NCBI RefSeq assembly: GCF_028622115.1
Contig: NZ_CP097263.1
Coordinates: forward strand, 5,704,001-5,768,000
Origin: Kutzneria chonburiensis
GTDB taxonomy: Bacteria; Actinomycetota; Actinomycetes; Mycobacteriales; Pseudonocardiaceae
Reading direction: 5' to 3'
Length of the DNA: 64,000 bases
Shown here: positions 26,053 through 34,957 of the stretch, piece after piece
Layout: every line of letters begins with the position of its first letter
Numbering within the stretch: the first letter of the stretch is position 1
The notes under the pieces: generated by a model
What the model was told of the DNA's origin: nothing
The model's input: only the letters and a program-made list of their open reading frames with translations
Databases searched by the model: none
Program-made: the position numbers and the translations under genes

Positions 26053-26241
26053 TCACCGCGCCCTGTCTGATTTGCCGCGCCGCACGGGCGGCACCGACCA
26101 TGGCGCCGGCGTGACGGGTCGACAGATACAGGAGGCGGACCAACCCACGCACTGCGACGCCAGCCATACCGCACAACCGGCCCGCCGCTCGCGCTCGATG
26201 GCGTAGGCGTCGCCACCGTGGGCGTTGCCGGTCGCGGTCAT
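26053..26241 (-). CDS. Small Cys-rich ORF downstream of the XRE gene
   Basis: Possible 62-residue protein starting at ATG 26241, with GGGGAG about 8 bases upstream (GTG 26250 is an alternative). The first half is charged (AYAIERERR), the second has five Cys within about 25 residues (GCAVWLASQC, SASCICR) and a Pro/Arg tail. It is co-directional with and 70 bases after the XRE gene, separated by a hairpin. The layout recalls a small secreted or ribosomal peptide precursor, but no modifying enzyme lies nearby. May be spurious. Confidence 0.35.
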   Translation of the reverse strand: MTATGNAHGGDAYAIERERRAGCAVWLASQCVGWSASCICRPVTPAPWSVPPVRRGKSDRAR

Positions 26242-26295
26242 CGTGGACACTCCCCTGAAAGGAAACGACAGTACCTACGACCGTAAACGAACCTC

Positions 26296-26331
26296 TTATG
26301 CTGCAACAGTTCTAGTTACGCTGTTGCATAA
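26296..26331. terminator. AT-rich imperfect hairpin at the end of the XRE gene
   Basis: The segments ttatgCTGcaacag (26296-26309) and ctgttgcataa (26321-26331) pair except for a 3-base bulge, with an 11-base loop. It spans the last codons and stop of the XRE gene (stop at 26312). Likely terminator or pause for the XRE module; the unusually AT-rich tract also could hold a promoter for the small ORF. Confidence 0.4.
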
Positions 26332-27178
26332 TCTCGCCCGCGGCCCGCGACAACCAGGCGGTAGCGTCATTGCCCCGCAACGACTTCGACAGGAAGTACT
26401 CGAAGAGGTTGGCCAGATACGCCAGGTCTTTGGGGTCCCGCACGACAGTCGTGCCGGTCGAGGTCTCGGTCACCGAGATCCGATCGTCGTAGATCACGAA
26501 GTAGTTCAACGGCGAAGCCTCGACCACCAGGTCGTGATCGACCGACGGCGCCAGGACAGCCAGGTCGATACTGGGGCAGGTCGACAGCGCAGCCAGGTGG
26601 GCAATCTGCCGGGCTCGGACATCCCTCGCTACCCGCGGCCACCGCACCGCCTGCTCGGTCAGCACGAACACGAACCGCCGACCCAGAGCGTCAAGCCCGG
26701 CCTGAGCGGCCATCCGCGCCTTGACGGCCTTCTCCACGTTCCGTGCCACCGCCCCCGGCACCACCGGTGTGAGGGTCGCGCGGGCATACTCCTCCGTCTG
26801 CAACAGAGCGGACGGGATACCGGGCATGAACTGCCGAACCACCGCCGAGGAGGCGACCAGCGCGGCAATGTCGTCCTGCGTACGCCACAGGCCACGCTCG
26901 GCATCGGCACGCTTGGAGGTGTAGCCGATCGATGCGACCCGGGCGAGCCTCATCACCCGCGCCACCGTCTCCGTGGTGGCATTGAGCGCGGTCAGGATGC
27001 GCTCGACGTCATCGAGCTTGGGACGGAGCTTGCCGCGCTCGATCCGGGAGATCTTGGATTGGGACATGGTGCAGCGGGCCGCGAGCCGTTCCCCGGAAAG
27101 GTTCGCCGCCTCGCGCAACGACCGCAGAGCCTGCGCCAGCTCGTGTTGCTGCTGGCTGTGCCGTTCAGGATCAAGCAC
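26312..27178 (-). CDS. XRE family regulator with DUF5753 (WhiJ-like)
   Basis: 288-residue DNA-binding protein. An N-terminal helix-turn-helix (about 12-70: LAQALRSLREAANLSGERLAARCTMSQSKISRIERG) is followed by a DUF5753 domain (about 95-280: VRQFMPGIPSALLQTEEYARATL, ending in NLFEYFLSKSL). This is the WhiJ-type architecture abundant in actinomycetes, usually paired with small partner proteins and linked to development or antibiotic control. Start is GTG 27178, 12 bases after the DUF6879 stop. It is the third gene of a module with DUF6879 and a 67-residue protein. Confidence 0.9.
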   Translation of the reverse strand: MLDPERHSQQQHELAQALRSLREAANLSGERLAARCTMSQSKISRIERGKLRPKLDDVERILTALNATTETVARVMRLARVASIGYTSKRADAERGLWRTQDDIAALVASSAVVRQFMPGIPSALLQTEEYARATLTPVVPGAVARNVEKAVKARMAAQAGLDALGRRFVFVLTEQAVRWPRVARDVRARQIAHLAALSTCPSIDLAVLAPSVDHDLVVEASPLNYFVIYDDRISVTETSTGTTVVRDPKDLAYLANLFEYFLSKSLRGNDATAWLSRAAGEIMQQRN

Positions 27179-27190
27179 GCCGCCCCGCGA

Positions 27191-27714
27191 TCACGTCTTG
27201 AACCGACGCGCCCGGCCTCGCGCCACTACCAACAACTCGCGGAGCCGGACCGCTTCCTCGGGGTCGGCGAGAACACGGTCGATGATCGTTCCGTCCGGGC
27301 GGAAGTTCAGCCATACCACCGACAACCCGGCCGACCCGTCGCCGTCGGTCTCGAAGACCCAAAAGTCCTGCGGTGGCAACCCGAGTTCTTTCGCGGTGGC
27401 CGCCTCGAGCAGGTACAGGACTTCCCCGGCAGCACTGTTGGCAGGGAACGTCCACGCGTGTTGGTACTGCTGGTACTCCGTCAGCGGCTCCGACTCGACC
27501 CGCACGCGCCCGATGGTTTTGCCCTCGGCGGTCCAGGCCCGGATACGGTCACCCCAGGCGGCGTTATGCTCCGTCGGACGCGGTTCACCCGCTCGCCACC
27601 GATCGATCTTCGGTCGCTCGCTGGCCACGGTGTACGTAGGCTGGGCCTCCAGTCGCCACGCCGACCGGCACCGAGGAACAGGTCGGACAGCTCGGCCGAC
27701 TCCAATACGGTCAC
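27191..27714 (-). CDS. DUF6879 family protein, -1 frameshift
   Basis: About 174 codons. The frame from GTG 27714 reads VTVLESAELSDLFLGAGRR and then diverges; the frame one base over continues WRLEAQPTYTVASERPKIDRW...PLTEYQQYQHAWTFPANSAAGE...DFWVFE, the typical DUF6879 core, to the stop at 27191. One missing base near 27665-27670 joins them. The family has no known activity but is regularly found with XRE/DUF5753 regulators in actinobacteria. The start overlaps the stop of the 67-residue gene (GTGA), so expression is coupled. Confidence 0.8.
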
Positions 27715-27914
27715 GAGCCGGCGCCCTCGAGGTGCGCGACCGCATCCCGCAGCACCGACAACGGCAACTTCACCGCCATCTCGCCAGGGCCGAGATGCAC
27801 GCCATCGACCCCCGCGACCGGAATGCCTTGCGCCAGCACCACGCCGGGTTCGTCGGTCGCGTACACCGCCGGACACTCCGACTCGTCGCACCCACTGATC
27901 TTCGTCGCCTTCAC
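27711..27914 (-). CDS. Small protein of the XRE/DUF6879 module
   Basis: 67-residue protein: a Cys-pair motif near the N-terminus (GCDESECPAVYATDEPG), a central VVLAQGIPV strand, and PGEMAVKLPLSVLRDAV at the end. Small proteins with the same C-D-x-CP-x-Y/W pattern commonly precede DUF6879 genes in Streptomyces and relatives (from memory); function unknown. It begins the three-gene minus-strand module and its stop overlaps the DUF6879 start. Confidence 0.75.
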   Translation of the reverse strand: MKATKISGCDESECPAVYATDEPGVVLAQGIPVAGVDGVHLGPGEMAVKLPLSVLRDAVAHLEGAGS

Positions 27915-28241
27915 ACCCCCAGAGATACCACGGCAAACGTGCTGGTCAGAGCCTTAGTCGCGGTCACGACTAGAGCGGACCCGAACGGCGTAACCCGCTG
28001 GAGGGTGCCGACTCCACGGAAGATGCCCTGACAGTGGGTTGCCGGTCCCAGGGGCGGGTGGGTGGGGCATCCAACGCACGCAAACGCCGGAGATCCTCCG
28101 GCACGGCTCTACCTTCGAGCGCTGTAAGACCCTAACCCGGGTTACCTCGTACGTCCTGCGGACCGCAGGACGGCGAGCCCGTTCCGCCCCGCCCGCCCAC
28201 CGCTGACCACGTCAACCAGCCGACCTGAAGCCCCGAAAGGG
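27915..28241. other. Non-coding region upstream of the XRE module
   Basis: About 330 bases with no supported gene. It must hold the promoter of the three-gene XRE module. A 17-bp direct repeat (GGGCGGGTGGGTGGGGC) occurs here at 28052-28068 and again at 28239-28255. Base composition is less biased than the flanking genes. Confidence 0.55.
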
Positions 28242-28284
28242 CGGGTGGGTGGGGCGCCCGACGCACTCACGTCCCACCCACCCG
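28242..28284. terminator. 12-bp perfect inverted repeat after the FN3 lipoprotein
   Basis: CGGGTGGGTGGG at 28242-28253 pairs perfectly with 28273-28284 across a 19-base loop. It starts 13 bases past the lipoprotein stop (28297, minus strand), as expected of a terminator. Confidence 0.55.
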
Positions 28285-28296
28285 ACGACCGACCCC

Positions 28297-28982
28297 CTAC
28301 TCACCCCCGGTTCGGCGAGTGACCACATTGGATGGTGGGCCGTAGTAGAAGGCCCGTACGCGATAAGACGCCGTGTTCTCGTCCGGCAGAGTGATCAAGG
28401 GGAAGGAGTTGATGTCCCGGTCCAGCACGGCGACGACCTTGTAGTCTGCGGCGCCGGCGGGCTGATCCTCGAGCAGGTAGCCCTCCTCGTCGGCGGCGTT
28501 GTCGGTCCAGGTGAACAAGATGCCGTTGGACTGAAGGACTTTCGCCTTCAGGTCGGTGGGGGCGGCGGCGCCGGTGCGGACGGGGTGGGTGGCCGCCGGC
28601 CCGCCGGGCAGGGTGGCGGGGAAGGCCAGTCCTTGCTGTCGTTGCCGGCGGACCCACCGGGCACGGTGACGGTGACGGCCGTGGAAGCGGGACCGTAGTA
28701 AGGCCGCAGGCGGTAGTAGAAAGAGGTCTGCGGCATGAGGTCGGGATGGACGTAGGAGTCCTGCCGCACGGGCATGAACTGGAGGGTGGTCCACGGACCG
28801 TCCGCGGCGGTGGCGAACTCGATGATGCGGCCGGCGGCCGAGGGATCGGTGCCGGTCCAGTTGAGGCGGATGTCCACGGGGGAAGTCATGGTGGCGGCCA
28901 AGGAGACCGGCGGAGCGGCGGTGGAGCAGGCGGTCAGCGCGGCCGAGAAGGCGGCGCAGCACAACACGAGAGCACGTTTCAC
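28297..28982 (-). CDS. Lipoprotein with two fibronectin type III-like domains, -1 frameshift
   Basis: About 228 codons. Start GTG 28982 with GAGG eight bases upstream. A signal peptide with lipobox ends at Cys19 (AALTAC). The first FN3-like domain (RLNWTGTDPSAAG...SFYYRLRPYYG) is in the starting frame, which stops at about 28548 after a Pro run. The second (PTDLKAKVLQSNGILFTWTDNAADEEGYLLE...YRVRAFYYG) is in the neighbouring frame to 28297. One missing C in the five-C run near 28556-28560 fuses them. Likely an extracellular surface protein; binding target unknown. It lies 76 bases downstream of the jelly-roll protein gene, same strand. Confidence 0.8.
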
Positions 28983-29058
28983 AGGGGTGGCCTCGGCGAT
29001 TCGCAGGGAGGGACCGCCCGACCCGCTGAGCCAGGGAACGGGCCGGGCGGTCACCGGC

Positions 29059-29649
29059 TCACTTGGTCCAGAACTTGATGTTGCTCCACGTCACCGAGAT
29101 CGGCCCCTGGCCGCTGGCGGTGCGGTACGCCCCGAGCTTGTCGTAGTAGCTGCCGCTCGGACTGGACATGGTGTTCTTCAGCGACCCGTTGATGTAGGTC
29201 CGGTGCGACGACCCCACCTGGTTGACGGTATTCACACGAACGGTGGTGCCGACGGTCGCCCCGCCGGAAATGGTGGCGCCACCCTCGACGCTGTACATCC
29301 GACCACCGGACTCGACGGCGAGCAGGAAGAACGGCCCACCGGCGAACGTCTGCTTCAGGCTGATCCGACTGCCGCCCATGCTGTTAATTTTGAAATAGCC
29401 CTCGAACTGGTGGGTGCCGCCGCTGTAGGTGTCGTAGCGGCGCTCGGCCCGCTGCTCGCCACTGCTGGACGAGCAGGTCAGCTTGAACGTGGAGCCGCTG
29501 ACCGAGCCACAGCCGACCTGCTGGACGTTGTAGCCGGGGCTCCACGTTTTCCAGGTGCCGCTTTCGACCTGGGCATAGGCGTTCGGGGCGAACACGAGCA
29601 GGGATGCGGCGGCCAGAATACCGCCGAGCATGCGAATCCTTCGAGACAC
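29059..29649 (-). CDS. Secreted jelly-roll protein, polysaccharide lyase-like
   Basis: 196-residue secreted protein with a signal peptide (IRMLGGILAAASLLVFAPNAYA). The mature part is beta-rich and resembles the PL7/PL20 concanavalin-like fold: QRAERRYDTYSG recalls the R-x-E-x-R strand, and YYDKLGAYRT recalls the YFKAGxYxQ strand of alginate/glucuronan lyases. The catalytic Gln/His motif is not clearly present, so activity is uncertain. Start GTG 29649 is preceded by AGGAGG. It is divergent from yaaA and may share a transcript with the FN3 lipoprotein. Confidence 0.7.
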   Translation of the reverse strand: MSRRIRMLGGILAAASLLVFAPNAYAQVESGTWKTWSPGYNVQQVGCGSVSGSTFKLTCSSSSGEQRAERRYDTYSGGTHQFEGYFKINSMGGSRISLKQTFAGGPFFLLAVESGGRMYSVEGGATISGGATVGTTVRVNTVNQVGSSHRTYINGSLKNTMSSPSGSYYDKLGAYRTASGQGPISVTWSNIKFWTK

Positions 29650-29823
29650 GCACAGCCTCCTTCACCCGTATCCGCTCGGAATTTCGTCAGGGCGAGCGGA
29701 ACCACGGGAAAGTGGTTTATCGGCGGAGGCGAAACGAGTGTAAGCGCGATCACGTCGGCCTCACAAGACCCGCCGGGAAACCGCTGGCACGACCGGCCGG
29801 GACGATCGCGGTAATCTCGGACG

Positions 29824-30555
29824 GTGCTGGTGCTGCTACCCCCGTCCGAGACGAAGTCCGACGGCGGCGCCGGCGGCCCGCTCGACCTGGACTCGCTGTC
29901 CTTCCCCGAGCTGACGCCGCTGCGCCGCAAGCTGGCCGACGCGCTGGTGACGCTGGCCGCGGACGTGCCGGCGAGCCTGCGGGCGCTGGAACTGTCCGAG
30001 CGCCAACACCACGAGGTGCACCGCAACGCGGCCCTGCTGACCTCCCCGACCGCGCCGGCGCTGTCCCGCTACACGGGCGTCCTGTACGACGCGCTCGACG
30101 CGAAAACCCTGTCCAAGGCGGAGAAGTCGCGGGCCGACAAGCGGCTGGCCGTCGCATCGGCGCTGTTCGGCGTGGTCCGCGCGGGCGACCCGATCCCGGC
30201 CTACCGGCTGTCCGGCGGCAGCTCGCTGCCGGGCATCGGCACGCTCAGCGCGCACTGGCGGCCGGAGCTGGAGCCGGTGCTGAAAGACGTCGACGAGCTT
30301 GTGGTGGACATGCGCTCCGGCGCCTACGCGGCGCTGGCGAAGATCCCGCACGCGGTCACGGTCAAGGTCGTGATGCCCAACGGCAAGACGGTCAGCCACT
30401 TCAACAAGGCCTACAAGGGCAGGCTGGCCCGATTGCTGGCCACCGCCCCGAAAGAGGCCGCGAACCTGTCCGGCCTGGTCCGCACGGCCACGGCGGCCGG
30501 GCTGACGGTGCGGCAGACCGGCGAGCGCTCGGTTGACCTCGTGGTGACGGACTAG
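29824..30555 (+). CDS. yaaA: Peroxide stress protein YaaA
   Basis: 243-residue YaaA/DUF328 protein, which in E. coli lowers intracellular free iron during H2O2 stress; it has a DNA-binding-like fold. Family motifs: LLPPSETK at the N-terminus, ALFGVVRAGDPIPAYRLS mid-protein, and VVDMRSGAY and HFNKAYKGRLARLL in the C-terminal half. Start GTG 29824. It precedes the signalling protein at 30595 by 39 bases, so the two may be co-transcribed. Confidence 0.9.
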   Translation: MLVLLPPSETKSDGGAGGPLDLDSLSFPELTPLRRKLADALVTLAADVPASLRALELSERQHHEVHRNAALLTSPTAPALSRYTGVLYDALDAKTLSKAEKSRADKRLAVASALFGVVRAGDPIPAYRLSGGSSLPGIGTLSAHWRPELEPVLKDVDELVVDMRSGAYAALAKIPHAVTVKVVMPNGKTVSHFNKAYKGRLARLLATAPKEAANLSGLVRTATAAGLTVRQTGERSVDLVVTD

Positions 30556-30594
30556 TCGGCGATACAGTCGTCTGATCACGGCTGGAGAGGCGGC

Positions 30595-32721
30595 ATGACG
30601 GGCGACGAGGAGCAGGGCGGGGCGATGTACCCCGGCCTCGCCGACTTCGCGCGGCTGTGGGCCGGCGCGGTGCTCCCGACCAGCAACGTCCCGCTGTCCA
30701 GGGGCGAGCTCCAGGTCATCCTGAAAGGCTTCGCCGAGCTGCTGACGGCGTCGCTGCGGGCCGGCACCTTCGACCACACGCAGGCCATCGAGGTCGGCCG
30801 CGGCCTGGTCGCCACCCAGCTGGTCGGCCCGAAGGCGCTGGACGCCACGATCCGGGTCCTCGGCCGGCAACTGCGGGCGGAGGCCGACGACGACCGGCTG
30901 GTGGATCTGCTGGGCGCGGTCGCCGGCGGCTACGTGGACGCGCTGCGCGACCACATCTTCCAGCAGCAGGAAACGTTGAAGAAGGCGGTGTTCCGGGCCC
31001 GCGACGCGGCGGAGAAGGCCCTGCGGGCCAGCGAGCGCCGGTTCCGCACGGTGTTCACCGAGTCGGTGGTCGGCATCGCCATCGGCGACATCCAGGGCCA
31101 CATCGTCAGCTCCAACCTGGCCATGCAGGAGATGCTCGGCTACAGCGCCGACGAGCTGCGCCAACGCACGCCCTACGACCTGATGCCGCGCAAGGACGCC
31201 GAGGAGGTCTCCACCGCCTACCGCAAGCTGATCAACGGCCAGTTCACCTCGCTGCGCTCCGAGCAGCAGATGCTGCGCAGCGACAACGAGCCGATCTGGG
31301 TGCACATCGCGGTCACCCTGATCAAGGACGAGAACGGCCTGCCGGACTACCCGGTGGTGATGATCGAGGACATCTCCGACCTGCACCTGCTCCAGGACCG
31401 CTGGACCCACCAGGTGGCCCACGACCCGCTGACCAACCTGCACAACCGGGCGCTGTTCGTGTCCAAGGTGGAGACGGCGGTCGGCGGACTCGGCCCTGGC
31501 GACCGGATCGGGCTGGCCTGCTTCGGCCTCGACGGCATGTCGGTGATCAACGCGGGCGTGTCCGACCAGGTCGGTGACAAGATCCTCAAGACGACCGCGG
31601 ACCGGCTGCGCACGGTGGTCGGTGACGACAACGGACTGCTGGGCCGGGTCGACGGCGACCGGTTCGCGCTGCTCGCGGTGCGCTCGACCACCCGGGACAT
31701 GGTGGCGACGGTGGAGCGGGCGATGGCCCGCATCGCCGAGCCGGTGGTGGCCGAGGGCCGTGAATACGCGGTGACGGCCAGCGTCGGCATCGTGGAGCGG
31801 GCGGCCGCGGGCTCGGATCCGGCGCAGCTGCTGGCCGACGCCGAGCTGGCCATGCACTGGGCCAAACAGGACGGCCGGGCCCAGTGGGCGCTGTTCGAGG
31901 AGGACCGGGGCAGCCGCCAGCGCCGCGACTTCGTGCTGGCCGCGCAGCTGCCGTCGGCCCTGCGCGGCGACCAGTTCACCGTGGAGTTCGAGCCGATCGC
32001 CCGGGTCGGCGACCGCGGCCTCGCCGGCTTCTCCACGGTCGTGTCCTGGGACCATCCGGAGCACGGAGTGTTGGCGGCCAAGGACTTCCTGCACCTGGCC
32101 GAGCGCACCGGCCACATGCTGCCGCTGGGCAGCTGGACCCTGCGGCAGGCCTGTGAACAGGCCCGGCAGTGGCACGACGAGCACGGCGACCGGACGCCGC
32201 CGCTGTCGGTGAACCTGCCCAACCGGATGGTCTGCGACCAGGACATCGTGAAACTGCTTCGCACTGTGGTCGAGGAAACCGGTGCACGCTACGAGCAGCT
32301 CGCGCTCGAAGTGGACAACAGCGTGCTGCGCGACCAGGACGGCGATCCGGCCGAGGTGCTGGAAGTGTTGCAGGAACTGGGTTTCCGGGTGCTGGTCAGC
32401 GGCATGACGGCCACCGGCTGCCCGCACGGCTTCGCCGACCTGCCGGTGCACGGCGTGAAGCTGGCCCCGCAGTTCGTGGCCACGCTGGGCGTGGACGACA
32501 AGCCGGAGCCGTCGGCCGAGCGGGCCATCGGCGGCGTGGTGTCGGCGGCGCAGCTGGCCGAACTGCCCGTGTACGCGGTCGGTGTGCAGGACGAGCGGCA
32601 TGCCGCGGCGCTGCGTGAGCTGGGCGTGGAGTTCGGGCAGGGCGACCACTTCGGACCGCCGTCGCTGCCGTTCGAAGTGGAACCGATGATCATCGCCGGC
32701 AATGTCGACCCCGATTGGTGA
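30595..32721 (+). CDS. PAS-GGDEF-EAL protein with degenerate active sites
   Basis: 708-residue cytoplasmic signalling protein. An actinobacterial N-terminal helical domain (about 1-140) ends in a coiled coil (FQQQETLKKAVFRARDAAEKAL), then PAS (about 145-265), GGDEF (about 275-440) and EAL (about 455-700). The GGDEF signature reads GRVDGDRF and the EAL signature reads GFSTVVSW, so neither diguanylate cyclase nor phosphodiesterase activity is expected; it may be a c-di-GMP/GTP-binding receptor or scaffold. The stop overlaps the start of the DUF574 methyltransferase, suggesting a functional pair. Confidence 0.9.
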   Translation: MTGDEEQGGAMYPGLADFARLWAGAVLPTSNVPLSRGELQVILKGFAELLTASLRAGTFDHTQAIEVGRGLVATQLVGPKALDATIRVLGRQLRAEADDDRLVDLLGAVAGGYVDALRDHIFQQQETLKKAVFRARDAAEKALRASERRFRTVFTESVVGIAIGDIQGHIVSSNLAMQEMLGYSADELRQRTPYDLMPRKDAEEVSTAYRKLINGQFTSLRSEQQMLRSDNEPIWVHIAVTLIKDENGLPDYPVVMIEDISDLHLLQDRWTHQVAHDPLTNLHNRALFVSKVETAVGGLGPGDRIGLACFGLDGMSVINAGVSDQVGDKILKTTADRLRTVVGDDNGLLGRVDGDRFALLAVRSTTRDMVATVERAMARIAEPVVAEGREYAVTASVGIVERAAAGSDPAQLLADAELAMHWAKQDGRAQWALFEEDRGSRQRRDFVLAAQLPSALRGDQFTVEFEPIARVGDRGLAGFSTVVSWDHPEHGVLAAKDFLHLAERTGHMLPLGSWTLRQACEQARQWHDEHGDRTPPLSVNLPNRMVCDQDIVKLLRTVVEETGARYEQLALEVDNSVLRDQDGDPAEVLEVLQELGFRVLVSGMTATGCPHGFADLPVHGVKLAPQFVATLGVDDKPEPSAERAIGGVVSAAQLAELPVYAVGVQDERHAAALRELGVEFGQGDHFGPPSLPFEVEPMIIAGNVDPDW

Positions 32722-33532
32722 GTCAGTGAACCTGCCCGACTGGGCGCCCAAGGGCGTCGACGTGGACAAGGCCAGCGCCGCCCGGCTCTACGACTTCTTC
32801 CTCGGTGGCAGCTACAACTTCGAGGTGGACCGGATACTGGGCCGCAAGCTCGCCGAGGCCGCGCCCGGCGTGTACGAGTTCACCCGGCTCAACCGGGCCT
32901 TCCTGCGCCGGGCCGTGCGCTACCTGTGCGAGCAGGGCATCGACCAGTTCCTGGACATCGGCTCGGGCATCCCGACTGCCGGCAACGTGCACGAGATCGC
33001 GCAGCGGACCAACCCGGACGCCCGCGTGGTCTACGTGGACAACGAGCCGGTCGCGGTCGCGCACAGCGAGCTGCTGCTGGAGGACAACCCCAACGCCGTC
33101 GCCTTCGAGGCCGACCTGCGTGACCCGGACAGCATTCTGGGGCACGAGAAGACCAGGAAGATGCTGGACTTCAGCCGCCCGATCGGGCTGCTCTCGGTCG
33201 CCGTCTACCACTTCATCCCCGAGGTGGCCGACCCGCAGGCGCTGGCCGCCCGCTACCGCGCGGCCCTGCCCAGCGGCAGTTTTCTCGCGGTCTCGCACGT
33301 GACCGAGGACTCCATGGGCGACCAGGTCCGGCAGCTGGTCGACCTGATGCGCGCCAGCCAGAACCCGGTGACGCCGCGGACCAGGGCCGCGTTCACCGCG
33401 CTGTTCGACGGATTCGAGCTGGTCGACCCGGGCGTGGTCTTCACGGCCCAGTGGCATCCGGAGTCGCCGGAGGACGTCGGCGAGCACCCGGAGGACTCGG
33501 CCGTCTACGCGGCGGTCGGGCGCAAGCCGTAA
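32702..33532 (+). CDS. SAM-dependent methyltransferase, DUF574 family
   Basis: Up to 276 residues, PF04672 family expanded in actinomycetes. Family N-terminus VDVDKASAARLYDFFLGGSYNFEVDR is followed by the SAM motif QFLDIGSGIPTAGNVHEIAQ and acidic loop VVYVDNEPVAVAHSE. The substrate is unknown. ATG 32702 overlaps the upstream gene by 20 bases; GTG 32726 is an equally good start and matches the usual N-terminus. Coupling to the degenerate GGDEF-EAL protein suggests it is a signalling partner (inference). Confidence 0.88.
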   Translation: MSTPIGESVNLPDWAPKGVDVDKASAARLYDFFLGGSYNFEVDRILGRKLAEAAPGVYEFTRLNRAFLRRAVRYLCEQGIDQFLDIGSGIPTAGNVHEIAQRTNPDARVVYVDNEPVAVAHSELLLEDNPNAVAFEADLRDPDSILGHEKTRKMLDFSRPIGLLSVAVYHFIPEVADPQALAARYRAALPSGSFLAVSHVTEDSMGDQVRQLVDLMRASQNPVTPRTRAAFTALFDGFELVDPGVVFTAQWHPESPEDVGEHPEDSAVYAAVGRKP

Positions 33533-33613
33533 ATCGGTTGCGGACACCGGTGAGTCGGCGGCATGATCCGCGCCGACCCGAATGAGCGTGGATCGACCCG
33601 GAGGAGGTGCCTC

Positions 33614-33679
33614 ATGGCAACGACTGCCGTCAGGGGCGTGGCCTGCACCCGTCCCGGCGTCCCGCTGAGGTCCGCGTAG
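33614..33679 (+). CDS. Candidate 21-residue leader peptide before the RIO kinase
   Basis: ATG 33614 follows a near-perfect ribosome binding site (GGAGGAGGTG, ending five bases upstream), and the frame stops at TAG 33677. The peptide is MATTAVRGVACTRPGVPLRSA. About 80 bases of leader with GAGAACC/GGTTC complementary stretches separate it from the kinase GTG at 33760. The strong site on a tiny frame suggests a translated leader or attenuator. Confidence 0.4.
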   Translation: MATTAVRGVACTRPGVPLRSA

Positions 33680-33759
33680 CGAGAACCACGAGGTTCCGCA
33701 CGGCGAGAACCTGCTCGGTGGGGCGTCTTCCCAGTTCTTTTCTCGAGGAGACCTCACCA

Positions 33760-34700
33760 GTGCGCGAGCACGACTTCGATTTCGACCTGCCCGCGAAACG
33801 ACGCAAGCGTCGATTCGACGACGACGAACCCCGTCCCACCCGCGGCGGCCGCCTGACCGAGGAGGCCAGGGGCTGCTCGCCCAGGCGCGCGCCGACGCGA
33901 TGGAGACGGATCCGCTGCCCGACGGGGCCGACCGCTGGTCCACCTGGGGCGACGGCGACCTGGGCCCGGAGCCCCGGCCGGAGTGGCTGATCACCGAGGC
34001 CGCCGCGGTCGACCATGAGCTGGGGCCGGTGAAGACCGGCAAGGAGGCCGACGTCTTCCTGCTGCGCCGGTCACTGCCCGGCAGCGGGCGGACCACGCTG
34101 CTGGCGGCCAAGCGGTACCGCAGCAACGAGCACCGGATGTTCCACCGGGACGCCGGCTATCTCGAAGGCCGTCGGATGCGCAAGTCCCGCGAGATGCGGG
34201 CCATCGCCACGCGCACCACCTTCGGCCGCAACCTGATCGCCGAGCAGTGGGCGGTCGCCGAGTTCTCCGCACTCAGTCAACTTTGGACGGCCGGCGTGCC
34301 GGTGCCGTACCCGGTGCAGCGCACCGGCACGGAGCTGCTGCTGGAGTTCCTCGGCGACGCCGACGGGGCGGCCGCGCCCCGGCTGGCCCAGCTGCGGCCG
34401 GTCGGCGCGCAGCTGCGGGAGCTCTGGTATCAGCTGGTCGAGGCGCTGCGGGCGATGGCGTCGAAGGGCCTGGCCCACGGCGACCTGTCCGCGTACAACC
34501 TGCTGGTGCACGACGACCGGCTGGTGCTGATCGACCTGCCCCAGGTGGTCGACGTGGTGGCCAACCCGCGTGGGCCGGAGTTCCTGGCCCGGGACGTGCG
34601 CAACATCACGTCCTGGTTCGCGGGCAAGGGGCTGCCGGTCGAGCTGGCCGACGCCGACGGCCTGACCGAAGAACTTCTGGCCGAGGCGGGAATGACCTGA
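33760..34700 (+). CDS. RIO-type serine protein kinase, -1 frameshift
   Basis: About 313 codons. Start GTG 33760 with GAGGAG nine bases upstream; an acidic/basic N-terminus (REHDFDFDLPAKRRKRRFDDDE) runs to LTEEARG, after which the frame breaks. The frame one base back contains the kinase: GPVKTGKEADVFLL (nucleotide loop), KRYRSNEHRMF (Lys), GLAHGDLSAYNLLVH (catalytic loop) and VLIDLPQ (metal Asp). One missing base in the aggggctg stretch near 33868-33872 joins them and gives normal RIO1-like length. Substrate unknown; prokaryotic RIO kinases are often linked to ribosome maturation. The DEAD-box helicase follows on the same strand. Confidence 0.85.
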
Positions 34701-34957
34701 GCCGATCGGGTGTTGGTGGTCGATGGTGGCCGCCAACACCTGGTTAGCCAGCTCACTGGCCGGCGGGAGCAGGCGGCCCCGATGATCAGATACACTTGTC
34801 CAGCACCGCTGTGGCGCGTAGCCACGCCCACCGTGATCCGCGGTGCGCCCCACCCACCATCGGCGCAGTACTTCGATGCGCCGGGCCCGTCCTTGTGAAT
34901 CACCGCGACGTTTCCGCGGCGCCTCCCCGTGACGTGCCAACGTTCCGGAAGGTTTTT

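Noticed and set aside
25030-28225. 16-bp direct repeat ACGTCAACCAGCCGAC near 25029 and 28209 as attachment sites of an inserted island
   Set aside because: One such match is not far above chance in a 64 kb high-GC window; no integrase or tRNA is near and the flanked genes are ordinary chromosomal ones.
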